Shown here one piece after another: positions 24,187-32,293 of a stretch of DNA of 64,000 nucleotides. A program made the translations under genes and the position numbers. Numbering within the stretch: the stretch's first letter is position 1; every line of letters begins with the position of its first letter. Below the pieces are notes generated by a model that made no database searches, was not told the DNA's origin, and saw only the letters and a program-made list of their open reading frames with translations. Origin of the DNA: Pseudomonas capeferrum. GTDB taxonomy: Bacteria; Pseudomonadota; Gammaproteobacteria; Pseudomonadales; Pseudomonadaceae. The stretch is from NCBI RefSeq assembly GCF_000731675.1, contig NZ_JMIT01000005.1:57785-121784 (forward strand), written 5' to 3'.

Positions 24187-25992
24187 TCAGTAAGACAGAC
24201 CGAAGTGCTCTTCTTCCATCGCCATCAGGTTACCTGCACCCGACAGCATCGCCGCCACATGGGTACGGGTACGCGGCAGGATGCGCTGGAAGTAGAAGCG
24301 CGCGGTCTGCAGCTTGGCGGTGTAGAACGCCACTTCTTCAGTACCGGCAGCCAGCTTTTCGGCAGCCAGGCGGGCGATGTCAGCCCAGAAGTAGGCCAGG
24401 CAGGCATAACCGGAATACATCAGGTAATCGACCGAAGCGGCACCCACTTCTTCGCGATCTTTCATGGCGGCCATACCGACCTTCATGGTCAGCTCGCCCC
24501 ATTCCTTGTTGATGGCCGCCAGCGGCTCGACGAACTCTTTGACCGCCTCGACGCCTTCTTGCGCCTGGCAGAACTTGTGCACGATCTTGGTAAAGCCCTT
24601 CAGCGCTTCACCTTGGGTCATCAGCACCTTGCGGCCGAGCAGGTCGAGGGCCTGGATGCCGGTAGTGCCTTCGTACAGCATGGAGATACGGCTGTCGCGC
24701 ACGTTCTGTTCCATGCCCCACTCGGCGATGAAACCATGGCCGCCGTAGATCTGCACGCCGTGGTTGGCGGCCTCGAAACCGACTTCGGTCATGAAGGCCT
24801 TGGCGATCGGGGTCATGAAAGCCAGCAGCGCGTCAGCTTTCTTGCGCTCTTCTTCGTCCTGGCTGTACTTGACGATGTCGACCTGCTTGGCGGTGAAGTA
24901 GACCATGGCGCGGTTGCCTTCAGCGAAGGCTTTCATGGTCAGCAGCATGCGGCGCACGTCCGGGTGGACGATGATCGGGTCGGCCGCCTTTTCAGGGGCT
25001 TTAGGGCCGGTCAGCGAGCGCATCTGCAGGCGCTCACGGGCATACTTCAGGCCGCCCTGGAAGGCCACTTCGGCGTGGGCCAGGCCTTGCAGTGCGGTGC
25101 CCAGGCGAGCGGTGTTCATGAAGGTGAACATGCAGTTCAGGCCTTTGTTGGCCGGGCCGATCAGGTAGCCGGTTGCGCCGTCGAAGTTCATCACGCAGGT
25201 GGCGTTACCGTGGATGCCCATCTTGTGTTCGATCGAGCCACAGCTCACGGCGTTACGCTCGCCGGCAGCGCCTTCGGCGTTGGGCATGAACTTTGGCACG
25301 ATGAACAGCGAGATGCCTTTGGTACCAGCCGGGGCATCGGGCAGGCGGGCCAACACGATATGGACGATGTTGTCGGCCATGTCGTGCTCGCCAGCGGAAA
25401 TGAAGATCTTGGTGCCCGACACTTTGTACGAACCGTCAGCCTGAGGCTCGGCCTTGGTACGCAGCATGCCCAGGTCAGTGCCGCAGTGCGGCTCGGTCAG
25501 GCACATAGTGCCGGTCCACTCGCCGGAAACCAGCTTGGTCAGGTAGACCTCTTGCTGCTCAGGCGTGCCGTGCTCGGAAATGGTGTTCATGGCGCCATGG
25601 GACAGGCCTGGGTACATGCCCCACGACCAGTTCGACTCACCGACCATCTCGCTCAGGGCCAGGCCCAGCGATTCCGGCAGGCCTTGGCCGCCGTGGGCAA
25701 CGTCATGCGCCAGGCTCGGCCAGCCACCCTCGACAAACTGCTCGTAAGCCGCCTTGAAGCCGGTCGGCGTCTTCACGCCCGACTCGCTCCAGGTGCAGCC
25801 TTCCTGGTCGCCAACGCGGTTCAGCGGGGCCAGTACCTGCTCACAGAATTTCGCGCCTTCTTCAAGGATCGCGTCGACCATGTCGGGCGTGGCGTCCTCG
25901 CAACCCGGCAGGCTCTGATAATGCGCTTCGTAGCCGAGCAGCTCGTCGCGAACGAAACGGATATCACGCAAGGGGGCTTTGTAATCAGGCAT
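24187..25992 (-). CDS. Acyl-CoA dehydrogenase, DmdC/FadE-like (PsrA-controlled?)
   Basis: The 601 residues closely resemble the protein at 20843-22621, including an almost identical N-terminus (DYKAPLRD-RFV). Motifs are MCLTEPHCGTDLG, IEHKMGIHGNATCVMNF and the catalytic Glu441 in YEGTTGIQALDL. I recall that the P. putida KT2440 gene at this position encodes an inducible phenylacyl-CoA dehydrogenase, so aryl-alkanoate or medium-chain substrates are likely. Two tandem PsrA-like boxes lie about 70 bases upstream, consistent with fatty-acid induction. Confidence 0.88.
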   Translation of the reverse strand: MPDYKAPLRDIRFVRDELLGYEAHYQSLPGCEDATPDMVDAILEEGAKFCEQVLAPLNRVGDQEGCTWSESGVKTPTGFKAAYEQFVEGGWPSLAHDVAHGGQGLPESLGLALSEMVGESNWSWGMYPGLSHGAMNTISEHGTPEQQEVYLTKLVSGEWTGTMCLTEPHCGTDLGMLRTKAEPQADGSYKVSGTKIFISAGEHDMADNIVHIVLARLPDAPAGTKGISLFIVPKFMPNAEGAAGERNAVSCGSIEHKMGIHGNATCVMNFDGATGYLIGPANKGLNCMFTFMNTARLGTALQGLAHAEVAFQGGLKYARERLQMRSLTGPKAPEKAADPIIVHPDVRRMLLTMKAFAEGNRAMVYFTAKQVDIVKYSQDEEERKKADALLAFMTPIAKAFMTEVGFEAANHGVQIYGGHGFIAEWGMEQNVRDSRISMLYEGTTGIQALDLLGRKVLMTQGEALKGFTKIVHKFCQAQEGVEAVKEFVEPLAAINKEWGELTMKVGMAAMKDREEVGAASVDYLMYSGYACLAYFWADIARLAAEKLAAGTEEVAFYTAKLQTARFYFQRILPRTRTHVAAMLSGAGNLMAMEEEHFGLSY

Positions 25993-26060
25993 TGCGGTGA
26001 ACCTCTGTGATGAGTTCGGGGGTGATCGGTACTACCGACAAGCTCTTGGCGGCTTTCGAT

Positions 26061-26087
26061 CAAACAGTTGTTTGAAACTTACGTTTA
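26061..26087 (-). promoter_or_regulatory. Tandem PsrA-like operators
   Basis: CAAAC-AGTT-GTTTG (26061-26074) fits the published PsrA motif (G/C)AAAC-N2-4-GTTT(G/C). Directly abutting it is GAAAC-TTAC-GTTTA (26074-26087), which matches except at the last base. The pair lies upstream of the acyl-CoA dehydrogenase start. PsrA is a TetR repressor released by long-chain fatty acids. Confidence 0.55.
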
Positions 26088-26184
26088 GCACGCGCGGATG
26101 TCAAGGAGGGACGATGGTGCCATTTACGTCACGAAAAATGACGTTTCGGCCATTGCACGACGATCAGTGTCTGAAATGCACAGG

Positions 26185-26272
26185 CTGCGGGAGCGGCTTT
26201 TCCCGCGAACAGGGCCTCCCAGACGATAAAGGTGTCTGATCGGACGCATTCGCGGGTAAACCCGCTCCCACA
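26185..26272. repeat. Inverted REP pair
   Basis: GCGGGAGCGGCTTTTCCCGCG and the complementary CGCGGGTAAACCCGCTCCCAC face each other across about 40 bases. This is the usual P. putida REP doublet. With the PsrA boxes it fills the 317-base gap before the next gene. Confidence 0.8.
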
Positions 26273-26309
26273 GTGTTGAAAGGAGGTGTTTTACAGGGGA
26301 CGCCAGAAA

Positions 26310-26624
26310 TCAGGCGTAGGTGTCGATGATCCGACCGAGCATTTCGTCGGAAGCCTTGACGACTTTTGCGCCAAGCTCCACTTCATGCTTGCCCAGTGCC
26401 AGTTGCACGGTACTGGTCGCCATGTCCATTTGCTGGCTGCGATCGACCGCGCGCAGGCGTTCTGCCTGAAAGTCGCTGGACTGGCTGGTGGCAGTGCGCT
26501 CGGCACTGTTGTTGGCAATCTGGCTGGTGTTGGCAATCTGGCTGGCGGCTTGATCGACGCGGTTCTGGCCGGTCTGGATTGCGCTCAGGCCCGCGTAGTA
26601 GGCGGAGCTACCGGTGATTTCCAT
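26310..26624 (-). CDS. Small protein with flagellar rod/hook-like ends
   Basis: The 104 residues start MEITGSSAYYAGLSAIQTGQNRVDQAASQIAN, which resembles the N-terminal coiled-coil region of flagellar axial proteins. They end ELGAKVVKASDEMLGRIIDTY, like the C-terminal helix. The middle is short, with an internal near-repeat (QIANTSQIANNS). No other flagellar gene is nearby. It may be an isolated remnant, a regulator mimicking rod subunits, or an unrelated coiled coil. I cannot assign a function. Confidence 0.6.
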   Translation of the reverse strand: MEITGSSAYYAGLSAIQTGQNRVDQAASQIANTSQIANNSAERTATSQSSDFQAERLRAVDRSQQMDMATSTVQLALGKHEVELGAKVVKASDEMLGRIIDTYA

Positions 26625-26736
26625 GTCAGGACTCCATTGACGCTGGATGACGAACAGGCCTAATTAAAGCAGGCGACGGCAGAAAAGGCCCGTTTAAATC
26701 GTTAATGGCCCAGTGCCAGTCGATAGACAGCGGCGG

Positions 26737-27417
26737 TTAATCGAGCAAATCCAGCTGCAAATGCTCCGCCACCATGTCGGCACTCGCCTGCTTCAACTTG
26801 GGCACCCGCCCCAGGCAAGGCGCGGGCAACCGCTCGGCGAGGCTGGCCAGGTTCTCTTCCAGGCGCGACGTGCGCGGTTCGATGATGTTCGCCACCCAGC
26901 CCGCCAATTGCAGCCCGTCGCGGGCGATCGCTTCGGCGCTGAGCAAGGCATGGCTGATACAGCCAAGGCGTACCCCCACCACCAGAATCACCGGCAGTTT
27001 CAGGGCGATGGCCAGGTCAGACAGGTTGGCCTGGCCCGACAACGGCACGCGCCAGCCACCGGCGCCTTCTATCAAGGTGAAGTCGGCGTTTTGCTGCAGC
27101 ACGTTGCGCATCGCCGCCAGCAGCTCGGGCACGCCCAGCGTGACGCCAGCCTCACGGGCCGCGACATGGGGTGCGATCGCAGGCTCGAAGGCAAACGGGT
27201 TGACCTGTTCGTACGGCAACTTGATCGAGCTTTCATCGATCAGCGCCTGCGCATCGCTGTTGCGCAAACCCTTTGGGGTTACCGTGCAACCGGACGCCAC
27301 CGGCTTGGCCCCCAAGGTGCTCATGCCTTGCAACCGCGCCGCATGCAGCAGCCCGGCGGCAATGGTGGTCTTGCCGACGTCGGTATCGGTACCGGCAATG
27401 AAATAGGCCTGGCTCAT
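26737..27417 (-). CDS. bioD: Dethiobiotin synthetase
   Basis: BioD carboxylates 7,8-diaminononanoate with ATP and CO2 to form dethiobiotin. The 226 residues begin MSQAYFIAGTDTDVGKTTIAAG, with the P-loop at 9-17. EGAGGWRVPL, typical of BioD, follows. The ATG at 27417 has GGGGAG upstream; the longer open frame is not conserved in style. It is the last gene of bioBFHCD, 10 bases after bioC. Confidence 0.93.
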   Translation of the reverse strand: MSQAYFIAGTDTDVGKTTIAAGLLHAARLQGMSTLGAKPVASGCTVTPKGLRNSDAQALIDESSIKLPYEQVNPFAFEPAIAPHVAAREAGVTLGVPELLAAMRNVLQQNADFTLIEGAGGWRVPLSGQANLSDLAIALKLPVILVVGVRLGCISHALLSAEAIARDGLQLAGWVANIIEPRTSRLEENLASLAERLPAPCLGRVPKLKQASADMVAEHLQLDLLD

Positions 27418-27427
27418 CTGACTCCCC

Positions 27428-28246
27428 TTACCCCTGTGGCTTGCGCAACACACCATAGACCACTTGATAAGTGGCTGGCAGCCCCTGGGGCTGGCGAAAT
27501 GCCTCATATGCCTGCAACAAGCTTTGCATGCGCGCGCGGCCGGTCAGGCCCGAGGGGCGGCCCGGGTTGATGTTGTGGGCGCCAAGGGCCTTCAGTTCGT
27601 GGGTCAGGCTGCGTACATCCGGGTAGTGCAGCACATGCGCACGCTGCTGCAGCGTCACGTGCTGCAAGCCACTGCCTGCGCACAGGCGCTGGTAATCGTC
27701 GAAGCGGCGGAAGCGGTTGACGTGCACCAGGCCATCCACCGCCTGCCAACTGGCGCGCAGCTCGTCCAGGGTACCGACGCACAGGCTGCTGAACGCCAGC
27801 ACACCGCCTGGGCGCAGCACCCGCCGCGCCTCATCCAGCACACTGGCGAACTGCCCGCACCACTGCACTGCAAGGCTGGAGAACACCAGGTCGACGCTGG
27901 CCTCACGCAGCGGCAGGCGCTCGGCATCGCCGACCACGTGGTACTGGGCACCGCCCTGCTCATGCCGGGCATGGCGCAGCATGCCTTCGGCGATATCCAC
28001 CGCCACGCCACTGGCCTGCGCGAAGCGCTCGGCCAGCACCCGGCTGAAGTGCCCGGTGCCGCTGCCCAGGTCAAGCCAGCGCGACGGCGCCAGCCCTGCC
28101 GGCAACTGGCCCAGCAGGCTCATGCCAACGTCGCGCTGCAAGGCCGCGACGCTGTCGTAGCTGGCCGCCGCGCGGGAAAACGAGGCCGCCACCTGGCGCT
28201 TGTCCGGCAGCGCGCCGGGCAGAATCGGACGGGAAAGGTCAGTCAT
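27428..28246 (-). CDS. bioC: Malonyl-ACP O-methyltransferase
   Basis: BioC methylates malonyl-ACP so that fatty-acid enzymes can build the pimeloyl chain. The 272 residues carry the SAM motif WLDLGSGTGHFS and the downstream VDLVFSSLAVQWC segment. The ATG at 28246 overlaps the bioH stop by eight bases; another ATG four codons upstream is possible. The overlap points to translational coupling within the biotin operon. Confidence 0.92.
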   Translation of the reverse strand: MTDLSRPILPGALPDKRQVAASFSRAAASYDSVAALQRDVGMSLLGQLPAGLAPSRWLDLGSGTGHFSRVLAERFAQASGVAVDIAEGMLRHARHEQGGAQYHVVGDAERLPLREASVDLVFSSLAVQWCGQFASVLDEARRVLRPGGVLAFSSLCVGTLDELRASWQAVDGLVHVNRFRRFDDYQRLCAGSGLQHVTLQQRAHVLHYPDVRSLTHELKALGAHNINPGRPSGLTGRARMQSLLQAYEAFRQPQGLPATYQVVYGVLRKPQG

Positions 28247-28970
28247 CGCCACTCTCATGCAGGAAACTCTTGATGCCCGCCGCCAGCTCCTGTGGGTACT
28301 CCAGCAGGAAGGCGTGGGAACTCTCTTCGACCAGGCCGACTTCCACGTCCGGCAACAGTTCGCTCAGGGCCTTGGCGGCCTCCGCAGGCACCAGCGCATC
28401 GCTACCGGCGAACAGGTGCAGTTGCGGCCCGGCGAAGTGTTGCAGGGCCGCGCGGGTATCCAGTTGCGCCAGCACCTGTAAGCCGGTGGCAAGGTACAGC
28501 GGGTCGGTGTCCGGCACCCCTACGCCAAGCTGACGCAGCAACGTACGCGGTTGCAGGGCACCGTCGCTGCACAAGCTGCGAAAGCGCTTGAGCGTCACCT
28601 GGGTGTGGCTGCGGCAACCGTCGAGGAAGGTGCCGAAGGTGTCGTCGGCCATGCCGTGGGGCCAGTCCGACCGCGCCACGAAGCTGGGGTTGCTGCCCAG
28701 GGTCAGCAGGCCGCAGCAGTGATCACCGCGCCTGCTTGCCAGCTCACTGGCCAACATGCCGCCGAGCGACCAGCCGCCCAGCCACGTATCAGTCGGCAGC
28801 TTGCGATCGAGGTGGTCGACCCAGGCCTGCACATCGGCTTCGGCCAGTTCCGGCAGGGGCATCAGCTCGACCTGCAGGCGTGCATCCTGAGCCCTGAGGC
28901 TGGCAGCCAGTGGCTCCAGCGCAGCGGTGCCCAGGCCCCAGCCGGGCAATAGAATCAGTCGATTTCGCAT
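28239..28970 (-). CDS. bioH: Pimeloyl-ACP methyl ester carboxylesterase
   Basis: BioH removes the methyl group from pimeloyl-ACP methyl ester and ends chain elongation. The 243-residue alpha/beta hydrolase starts MRNRLILLPGWGLG. Nucleophile Ser68 lies in GGWSLGG, the acid in GSDALVP and the His in ESSHAFLLEYP. A GGAGAG site supports the ATG at 28970. It overlaps bioF by 16 bases. Confidence 0.92.
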   Translation of the reverse strand: MRNRLILLPGWGLGTAALEPLAASLRAQDARLQVELMPLPELAEADVQAWVDHLDRKLPTDTWLGGWSLGGMLASELASRRGDHCCGLLTLGSNPSFVARSDWPHGMADDTFGTFLDGCRSHTQVTLKRFRSLCSDGALQPRTLLRQLGVGVPDTDPLYLATGLQVLAQLDTRAALQHFAGPQLHLFAGSDALVPAEAAKALSELLPDVEVGLVEESSHAFLLEYPQELAAGIKSFLHESGDD

Positions 28971-30148
28971 CGGCGCTCTCCAGTGGTGTTCTCCAGTTGT
29001 GGATAACACTCGGCCAATGCATTCAACAATAGCTGCACCTGCGCCTCACTGTGCGCGGCGCTCAGCGTCACCCGCAGGCGCGCGCTGCCGGCGGGCACGG
29101 TGGGTGGGCGGATCGCCGTCACCAGCAAGCCCCGCTCGCGCAACATCTGTGACAGGCGCAGGGCCTGGGCGCTGTCACCGATCATGATCGGCTGAATCGG
29201 TGTGGGGCTGTCCATCAGCTCAAGGCCGATCTGCTGGGCGCCCTGGCGGAACTGGCGGATCAACGCGGCCAGGTGCTCGCGGCGCCAGGTTTCGCGGCGC
29301 AACAGTTCCAGGCTTTTGAGCGTGGCACAGGCCAGCGCCGGGGGCTGGCTGGTGGTGTAGATGTAAGGCCGGGCGAACTGCACCAGCGCCTCGATCAACG
29401 CTTCGCTACCGGCAACAAAAGCGCCGGCCGTGCCGCAGGCTTTGCCCAGGGTGCCGATCAGCACGGGTACATCATCCACACCCAAACCAAAGTGCTCGAC
29501 GATACCGCCACCCTGGGCCCCCAAGGTCCCCAGGCCATGGGCATCATCGACCATCAGCCAGGCGCCGCGGGCGCGGGCGGCCTTGGCCAGGGCCGGCAAA
29601 TCGGCAAGGTCGCCATCCATGCTGAACACCCCGTCGGTCACCACCAGGGTATTGCCCACGGCCTTGTCCAGGCGGCTGGCCAGGCTGGCCGGGTCGTTGT
29701 GCAGGTAGCGGTTGAAACGGGCACCACTGAGCAGCCCGCCATCCAACAGCGAGGCGTGGTTGAGGCGGTCCTGCAGCACCGTGTCGCCCTGCCCCACCAG
29801 CGCAGTGATGGCGCCCAGGTTGGCCATGTAGCCGGTGGAGAACAGCAACGCGCGCGGACGCCCGGTCAGCTCTGCCAACGCCTCTTCGACCTGGTGGTGC
29901 GGCGTGCTGTGGCCAATCACCAGGTGCGACGCGCCGCCACCGACACCCCAGCGTTCGGCGCCGGCCTGCCAGGCGGCGATCACCTCCGGGTGATTGGCAA
30001 GACCCAGGTAATCATTGCTGCAAAACGCCAACAGCGGCTGGCCATCGACCACCACTTCAGGCCCCTGCGGGCTCTCCAGCAGTGGCCGCTGCCGATACAG
30101 GTCTGCAGCGCGCCGTTCGGCCAGGCGCGCTGCCAGGTCAAAGGCCAT
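28955..30148 (-). CDS. bioF: 8-amino-7-oxononanoate synthase
   Basis: BioF condenses pimeloyl-ACP with alanine in a PLP-dependent step. The 397 residues begin MAFDLAARLAERRAADLYRQ. The PLP Lys236 lies in TLGKACG, and VDDAHGLGTLG is the cofactor Asp region. The ATG lies one base after the bioB stop, so translation is probably coupled. Upstream in-frame codons belong to bioB. Confidence 0.94.
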   Translation of the reverse strand: MAFDLAARLAERRAADLYRQRPLLESPQGPEVVVDGQPLLAFCSNDYLGLANHPEVIAAWQAGAERWGVGGGASHLVIGHSTPHHQVEEALAELTGRPRALLFSTGYMANLGAITALVGQGDTVLQDRLNHASLLDGGLLSGARFNRYLHNDPASLASRLDKAVGNTLVVTDGVFSMDGDLADLPALAKAARARGAWLMVDDAHGLGTLGAQGGGIVEHFGLGVDDVPVLIGTLGKACGTAGAFVAGSEALIEALVQFARPYIYTTSQPPALACATLKSLELLRRETWRREHLAALIRQFRQGAQQIGLELMDSPTPIQPIMIGDSAQALRLSQMLRERGLLVTAIRPPTVPAGSARLRVTLSAAHSEAQVQLLLNALAECYPQLENTTGERRCEID

Positions 30149-30149
30149 C

Positions 30150-31208
30150 TCAGGCCGTTGCTGCGTTGTAGAACATCTCGCTGCTGCGCTGTTCGACCAG
30201 CGCCTGCTCGATGGCTGCCTGGTGCACTTCATCGGCGTGCTCTTCGCGGGCCTCAGGCTTGATACCCAGGCGGGCGAACAGCTGCATGTCCTTGTCAGCC
30301 TGCGGGTTGGCGGTGGTCAGCAGTTTCTCGCCATAGAAGATCGAGTTGGCGCCCGCCATGAAGGCCAGGGCCTGCATCTGCTCGTTCATCTGCTCACGGC
30401 CGGCAGACAGGCGCACATGCGACTTGGGCATCAGCAGGCGGGCCACCGCCAGCATGCGGATGAAGTCGAACGGGTCGACATCTTCTTCTTCGGCCAGCGG
30501 CGTGCCCGCCACCTTGACCAGCATGTTGATCGGCACCGACTCCGGGTGCTCGGGCAGGTTGGCCAGCTGGATCAGCAGGCCGGCGCGGTCATCCAGCGAC
30601 TCGCCCATGCCGAGGATGCCGCCAGAGCAGATCTTCATCCCGGCATCACGCACATAGGCCAGGGTTTGCAGGCGTTCGCTGTAGGTGCGGGTGGTGATGA
30701 TGCTGCCGTAGAACTCGGGCGAGGTGTCGAGGTTGTGGTTGTAATAGTCGAGGCCGGCCTGGGCCAGCGCCTGGGTCTGATCCTGATCGAGCTTGCCGAG
30801 GGTCATGCAGGTTTCCAGGCCCATGGCCTTGACCCCTTTGACCATCTCCAGCACGTAGGGCATGTCCTTGGCCGACGGGTGCTTCCACGCCGCGCCCATG
30901 CAGAAGCGGGTCGAGCCAATGGCTTTGGCGCGGGCGGCTTCTTCCAGCACCTTCTGCACTTCCATCAGCTTCTGTTTTTCCAGCCCGGTGTTGTAGTGGC
31001 CGGACTGCGGACAATATTTGCAATCTTCCGGGCAGGCGCCGGTCTTGATCGACAGCAGGGTCGAGACCTGCACGCGGTTTGCGTCGAAATGCGCGCGGTG
31101 CACGGTTTGCGCCTGGAACAGCAGGTCGTTGAATGGTTGCTGGAACAGCGCCTTGACCTCGGCCAGGGTCCAGTCGTGACGTGTTGTTGCAGTTGTGCTG
31201 GCGCTCAT
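30150..31208 (-). CDS. bioB: Biotin synthase, radical SAM
   Basis: BioB inserts sulfur into dethiobiotin. The 352 residues have the radical SAM motif CPEDCKYC (Cys59, Cys63, Cys66). The second-cluster residues CMGAAWKHP and CSGGILGMGE are also present. An AAGGA site precedes the ATG. It is the first gene of the biotin operon. Its promoter region holds a BirA operator that lies in the divergent comF start. Confidence 0.96.
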   Translation of the reverse strand: MSASTTATTRHDWTLAEVKALFQQPFNDLLFQAQTVHRAHFDANRVQVSTLLSIKTGACPEDCKYCPQSGHYNTGLEKQKLMEVQKVLEEAARAKAIGSTRFCMGAAWKHPSAKDMPYVLEMVKGVKAMGLETCMTLGKLDQDQTQALAQAGLDYYNHNLDTSPEFYGSIITTRTYSERLQTLAYVRDAGMKICSGGILGMGESLDDRAGLLIQLANLPEHPESVPINMLVKVAGTPLAEEEDVDPFDFIRMLAVARLLMPKSHVRLSAGREQMNEQMQALAFMAGANSIFYGEKLLTTANPQADKDMQLFARLGIKPEAREEHADEVHQAAIEQALVEQRSSEMFYNAATA

Positions 31209-31280
31209 CGGCGTTTCCTTGTTTAGGCTGTAACTGGCGCCGGGACAGGAATGCCCGCCAGCGCATCACGGATAGCTCGC

Positions 31281-31309
31281 ATAGTCATGGAAGGCCTATG
31301 AACTGTCAA
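31281..31309 (-). promoter_or_regulatory. Candidate bioB promoter
   Basis: On the minus strand a perfect TTGACA (31309-31304) is followed after 17 bases by GACTAT (31286-31281), about 70 bases before the bioB ATG. The -10 is weak, but the -35 is embedded in the left half of the BirA operator. That geometry suits repression. Confidence 0.5.
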
Positions 31310-32029
31310 CCCAACCTGAAAACACTGGTTTACAAGTGTATAAATATTAACCATTACTGTCTGCTCTGCGACGCCCTTGCCGAACAGGCGTACCCACTGT
31401 GTGTCGCCTGCGAACAGGCGTTGCCTTGGTTGCAGGACTACTGCCTGCGCTGCGCCCTGCCTTTGCCCATGGCCAACCTGACCTGCGGCCAGTGCAGCCG
31501 CCGGGCGCCGGCGTTCGACCAGGTCATCGCGCTGTGGCATTACGGGTTCCCGGTAGACACGCTGATCAGCCGCTTCAAGCACAAACGCCAGTGGCCGCTG
31601 GGGCGGTTGATGGCCGAATTGCTCGGCCAGGGCCTGCAACATCGCTATGCAGAAGGCCTGGCGCAACCTGACCTGCTGTTGCCTGTGCCCTTGGCCAAGC
31701 GTCGACTGCGTGAGCGCGGCTTCAACCAGGCCGGCATGCTGGCGCGCTGGTTGGCGTCGCAGTTGGGCATCGATTGCGACGAGAGGCTGCTGCTGCGTAC
31801 ACGCGAAACACAGGCGCAGCAGCACCTGGATGCCAAGGCCAGGCGCCGCAACCTGCGCCAGGCCTTCTGCCTCACCGGGCACAAGGCACTGGCGGGCAGG
31901 CATGTAGCGGTGGTCGATGACGTGCTGACTACCGGCACCACCGCCCAGTCGATTGCCCAGGTGTTAACCAAGGCCGGGGCACGCCGGGTCGATGTGTATT
32001 GCCTGGCACGCACCCCCAAGCCCGTGTAG
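31298..32029 (+). CDS. comF: ComF-family phosphoribosyltransferase-like protein
   Basis: The 243 residues combine an N-terminal four-Cys zinc-finger region (CLLCDALAEQ..CVAC, CLRC..CGQC) with a PRTase domain ending in the PRPP loop VAVVDDVLTTGTTAQS. ComF homologues are linked to DNA uptake in competent bacteria, although the biochemical role is unclear. The ATG at 31298 has GGAAGG upstream. The first codons contain the BirA operator for bioB. The stop codon lies inside the left arm of a REP repeat. Confidence 0.88.
   Translation: MNCQPNLKTLVYKCININHYCLLCDALAEQAYPLCVACEQALPWLQDYCLRCALPLPMANLTCGQCSRRAPAFDQVIALWHYGFPVDTLISRFKHKRQWPLGRLMAELLGQGLQHRYAEGLAQPDLLLPVPLAKRRLRERGFNQAGMLARWLASQLGIDCDERLLLRTRETQAQQHLDAKARRRNLRQAFCLTGHKALAGRHVAVVDDVLTTGTTAQSIAQVLTKAGARRVDVYCLARTPKPV
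31303..31335. promoter_or_regulatory. BirA (biotin repressor) operator
   Basis: CTGTCAACC-N15-GGTTTACAA matches the gammaproteobacterial BirA consensus TTGTAAACC-N14/15-GGTTTACAA. The right half is perfect and the left half agrees at 7 of 9 bases. It begins five bases after the A of the comF ATG and covers the proposed bioB -35. Biotin-loaded BirA should shut bioB transcription and may also hinder comF. Confidence 0.8.
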
Positions 32030-32217
32030 GAGCGGCCTTGCGTCGCGAAAGGGCTGCGCAGCGGCCCCCGGATTTCAGCGTCGCTGCTAATCCCGGATTT
32101 CAGCGTCGCTGCTAATCCCGGACTCCAGCGTCGCCGCTAATCCCGGATTCCAGCGTCGCCGCTAAAATCGATGGGGGCTGCTGCGCAGCCCTTTCGCGAC
32201 GCAAGGCCGCTCCTACA
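32025..32217. repeat. 38-bp perfect inverted repeat enclosing tandem repeats
   Basis: The arms at 32025-32062 and 32180-32217 are perfect inverted copies (core GTAGGAGCGGCCTTGCG). Between them four copies of a 25-base unit starting CCCGGATTTCAGCGTCGC run from 32067 to about 32166; copies 3 and 4 differ by a few transitions. The whole is a REP doublet with an amplified centre. Confidence 0.9.
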
Positions 32218-32251
32218 CCAATCAGGGCCATGCAACCAATCAGGGCCATGC
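32218..32251. repeat. Direct repeat of CCAATCAGGGCCATGC
   Basis: Two identical 16-base copies (32218-32233 and 32236-32251) are separated by two bases, immediately after the inverted repeat and before modE. Confidence 0.8.
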
Positions 32252-32293
32252 TATAAAGCAACGACCTTGCATCGACGACTGATTACCCTCCCC

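Noticed and set aside
24205..26010. 601-codon open frame antisense to the acyl-CoA dehydrogenase
   Set aside because: Sense strand is a clear dehydrogenase, and the antisense frame covers it almost exactly as a codon-bias artefact.
32067..32166. Four 25-base repeats as a possible CRISPR array
   Set aside because: The units are tandem without spacers, and no cas gene is present.
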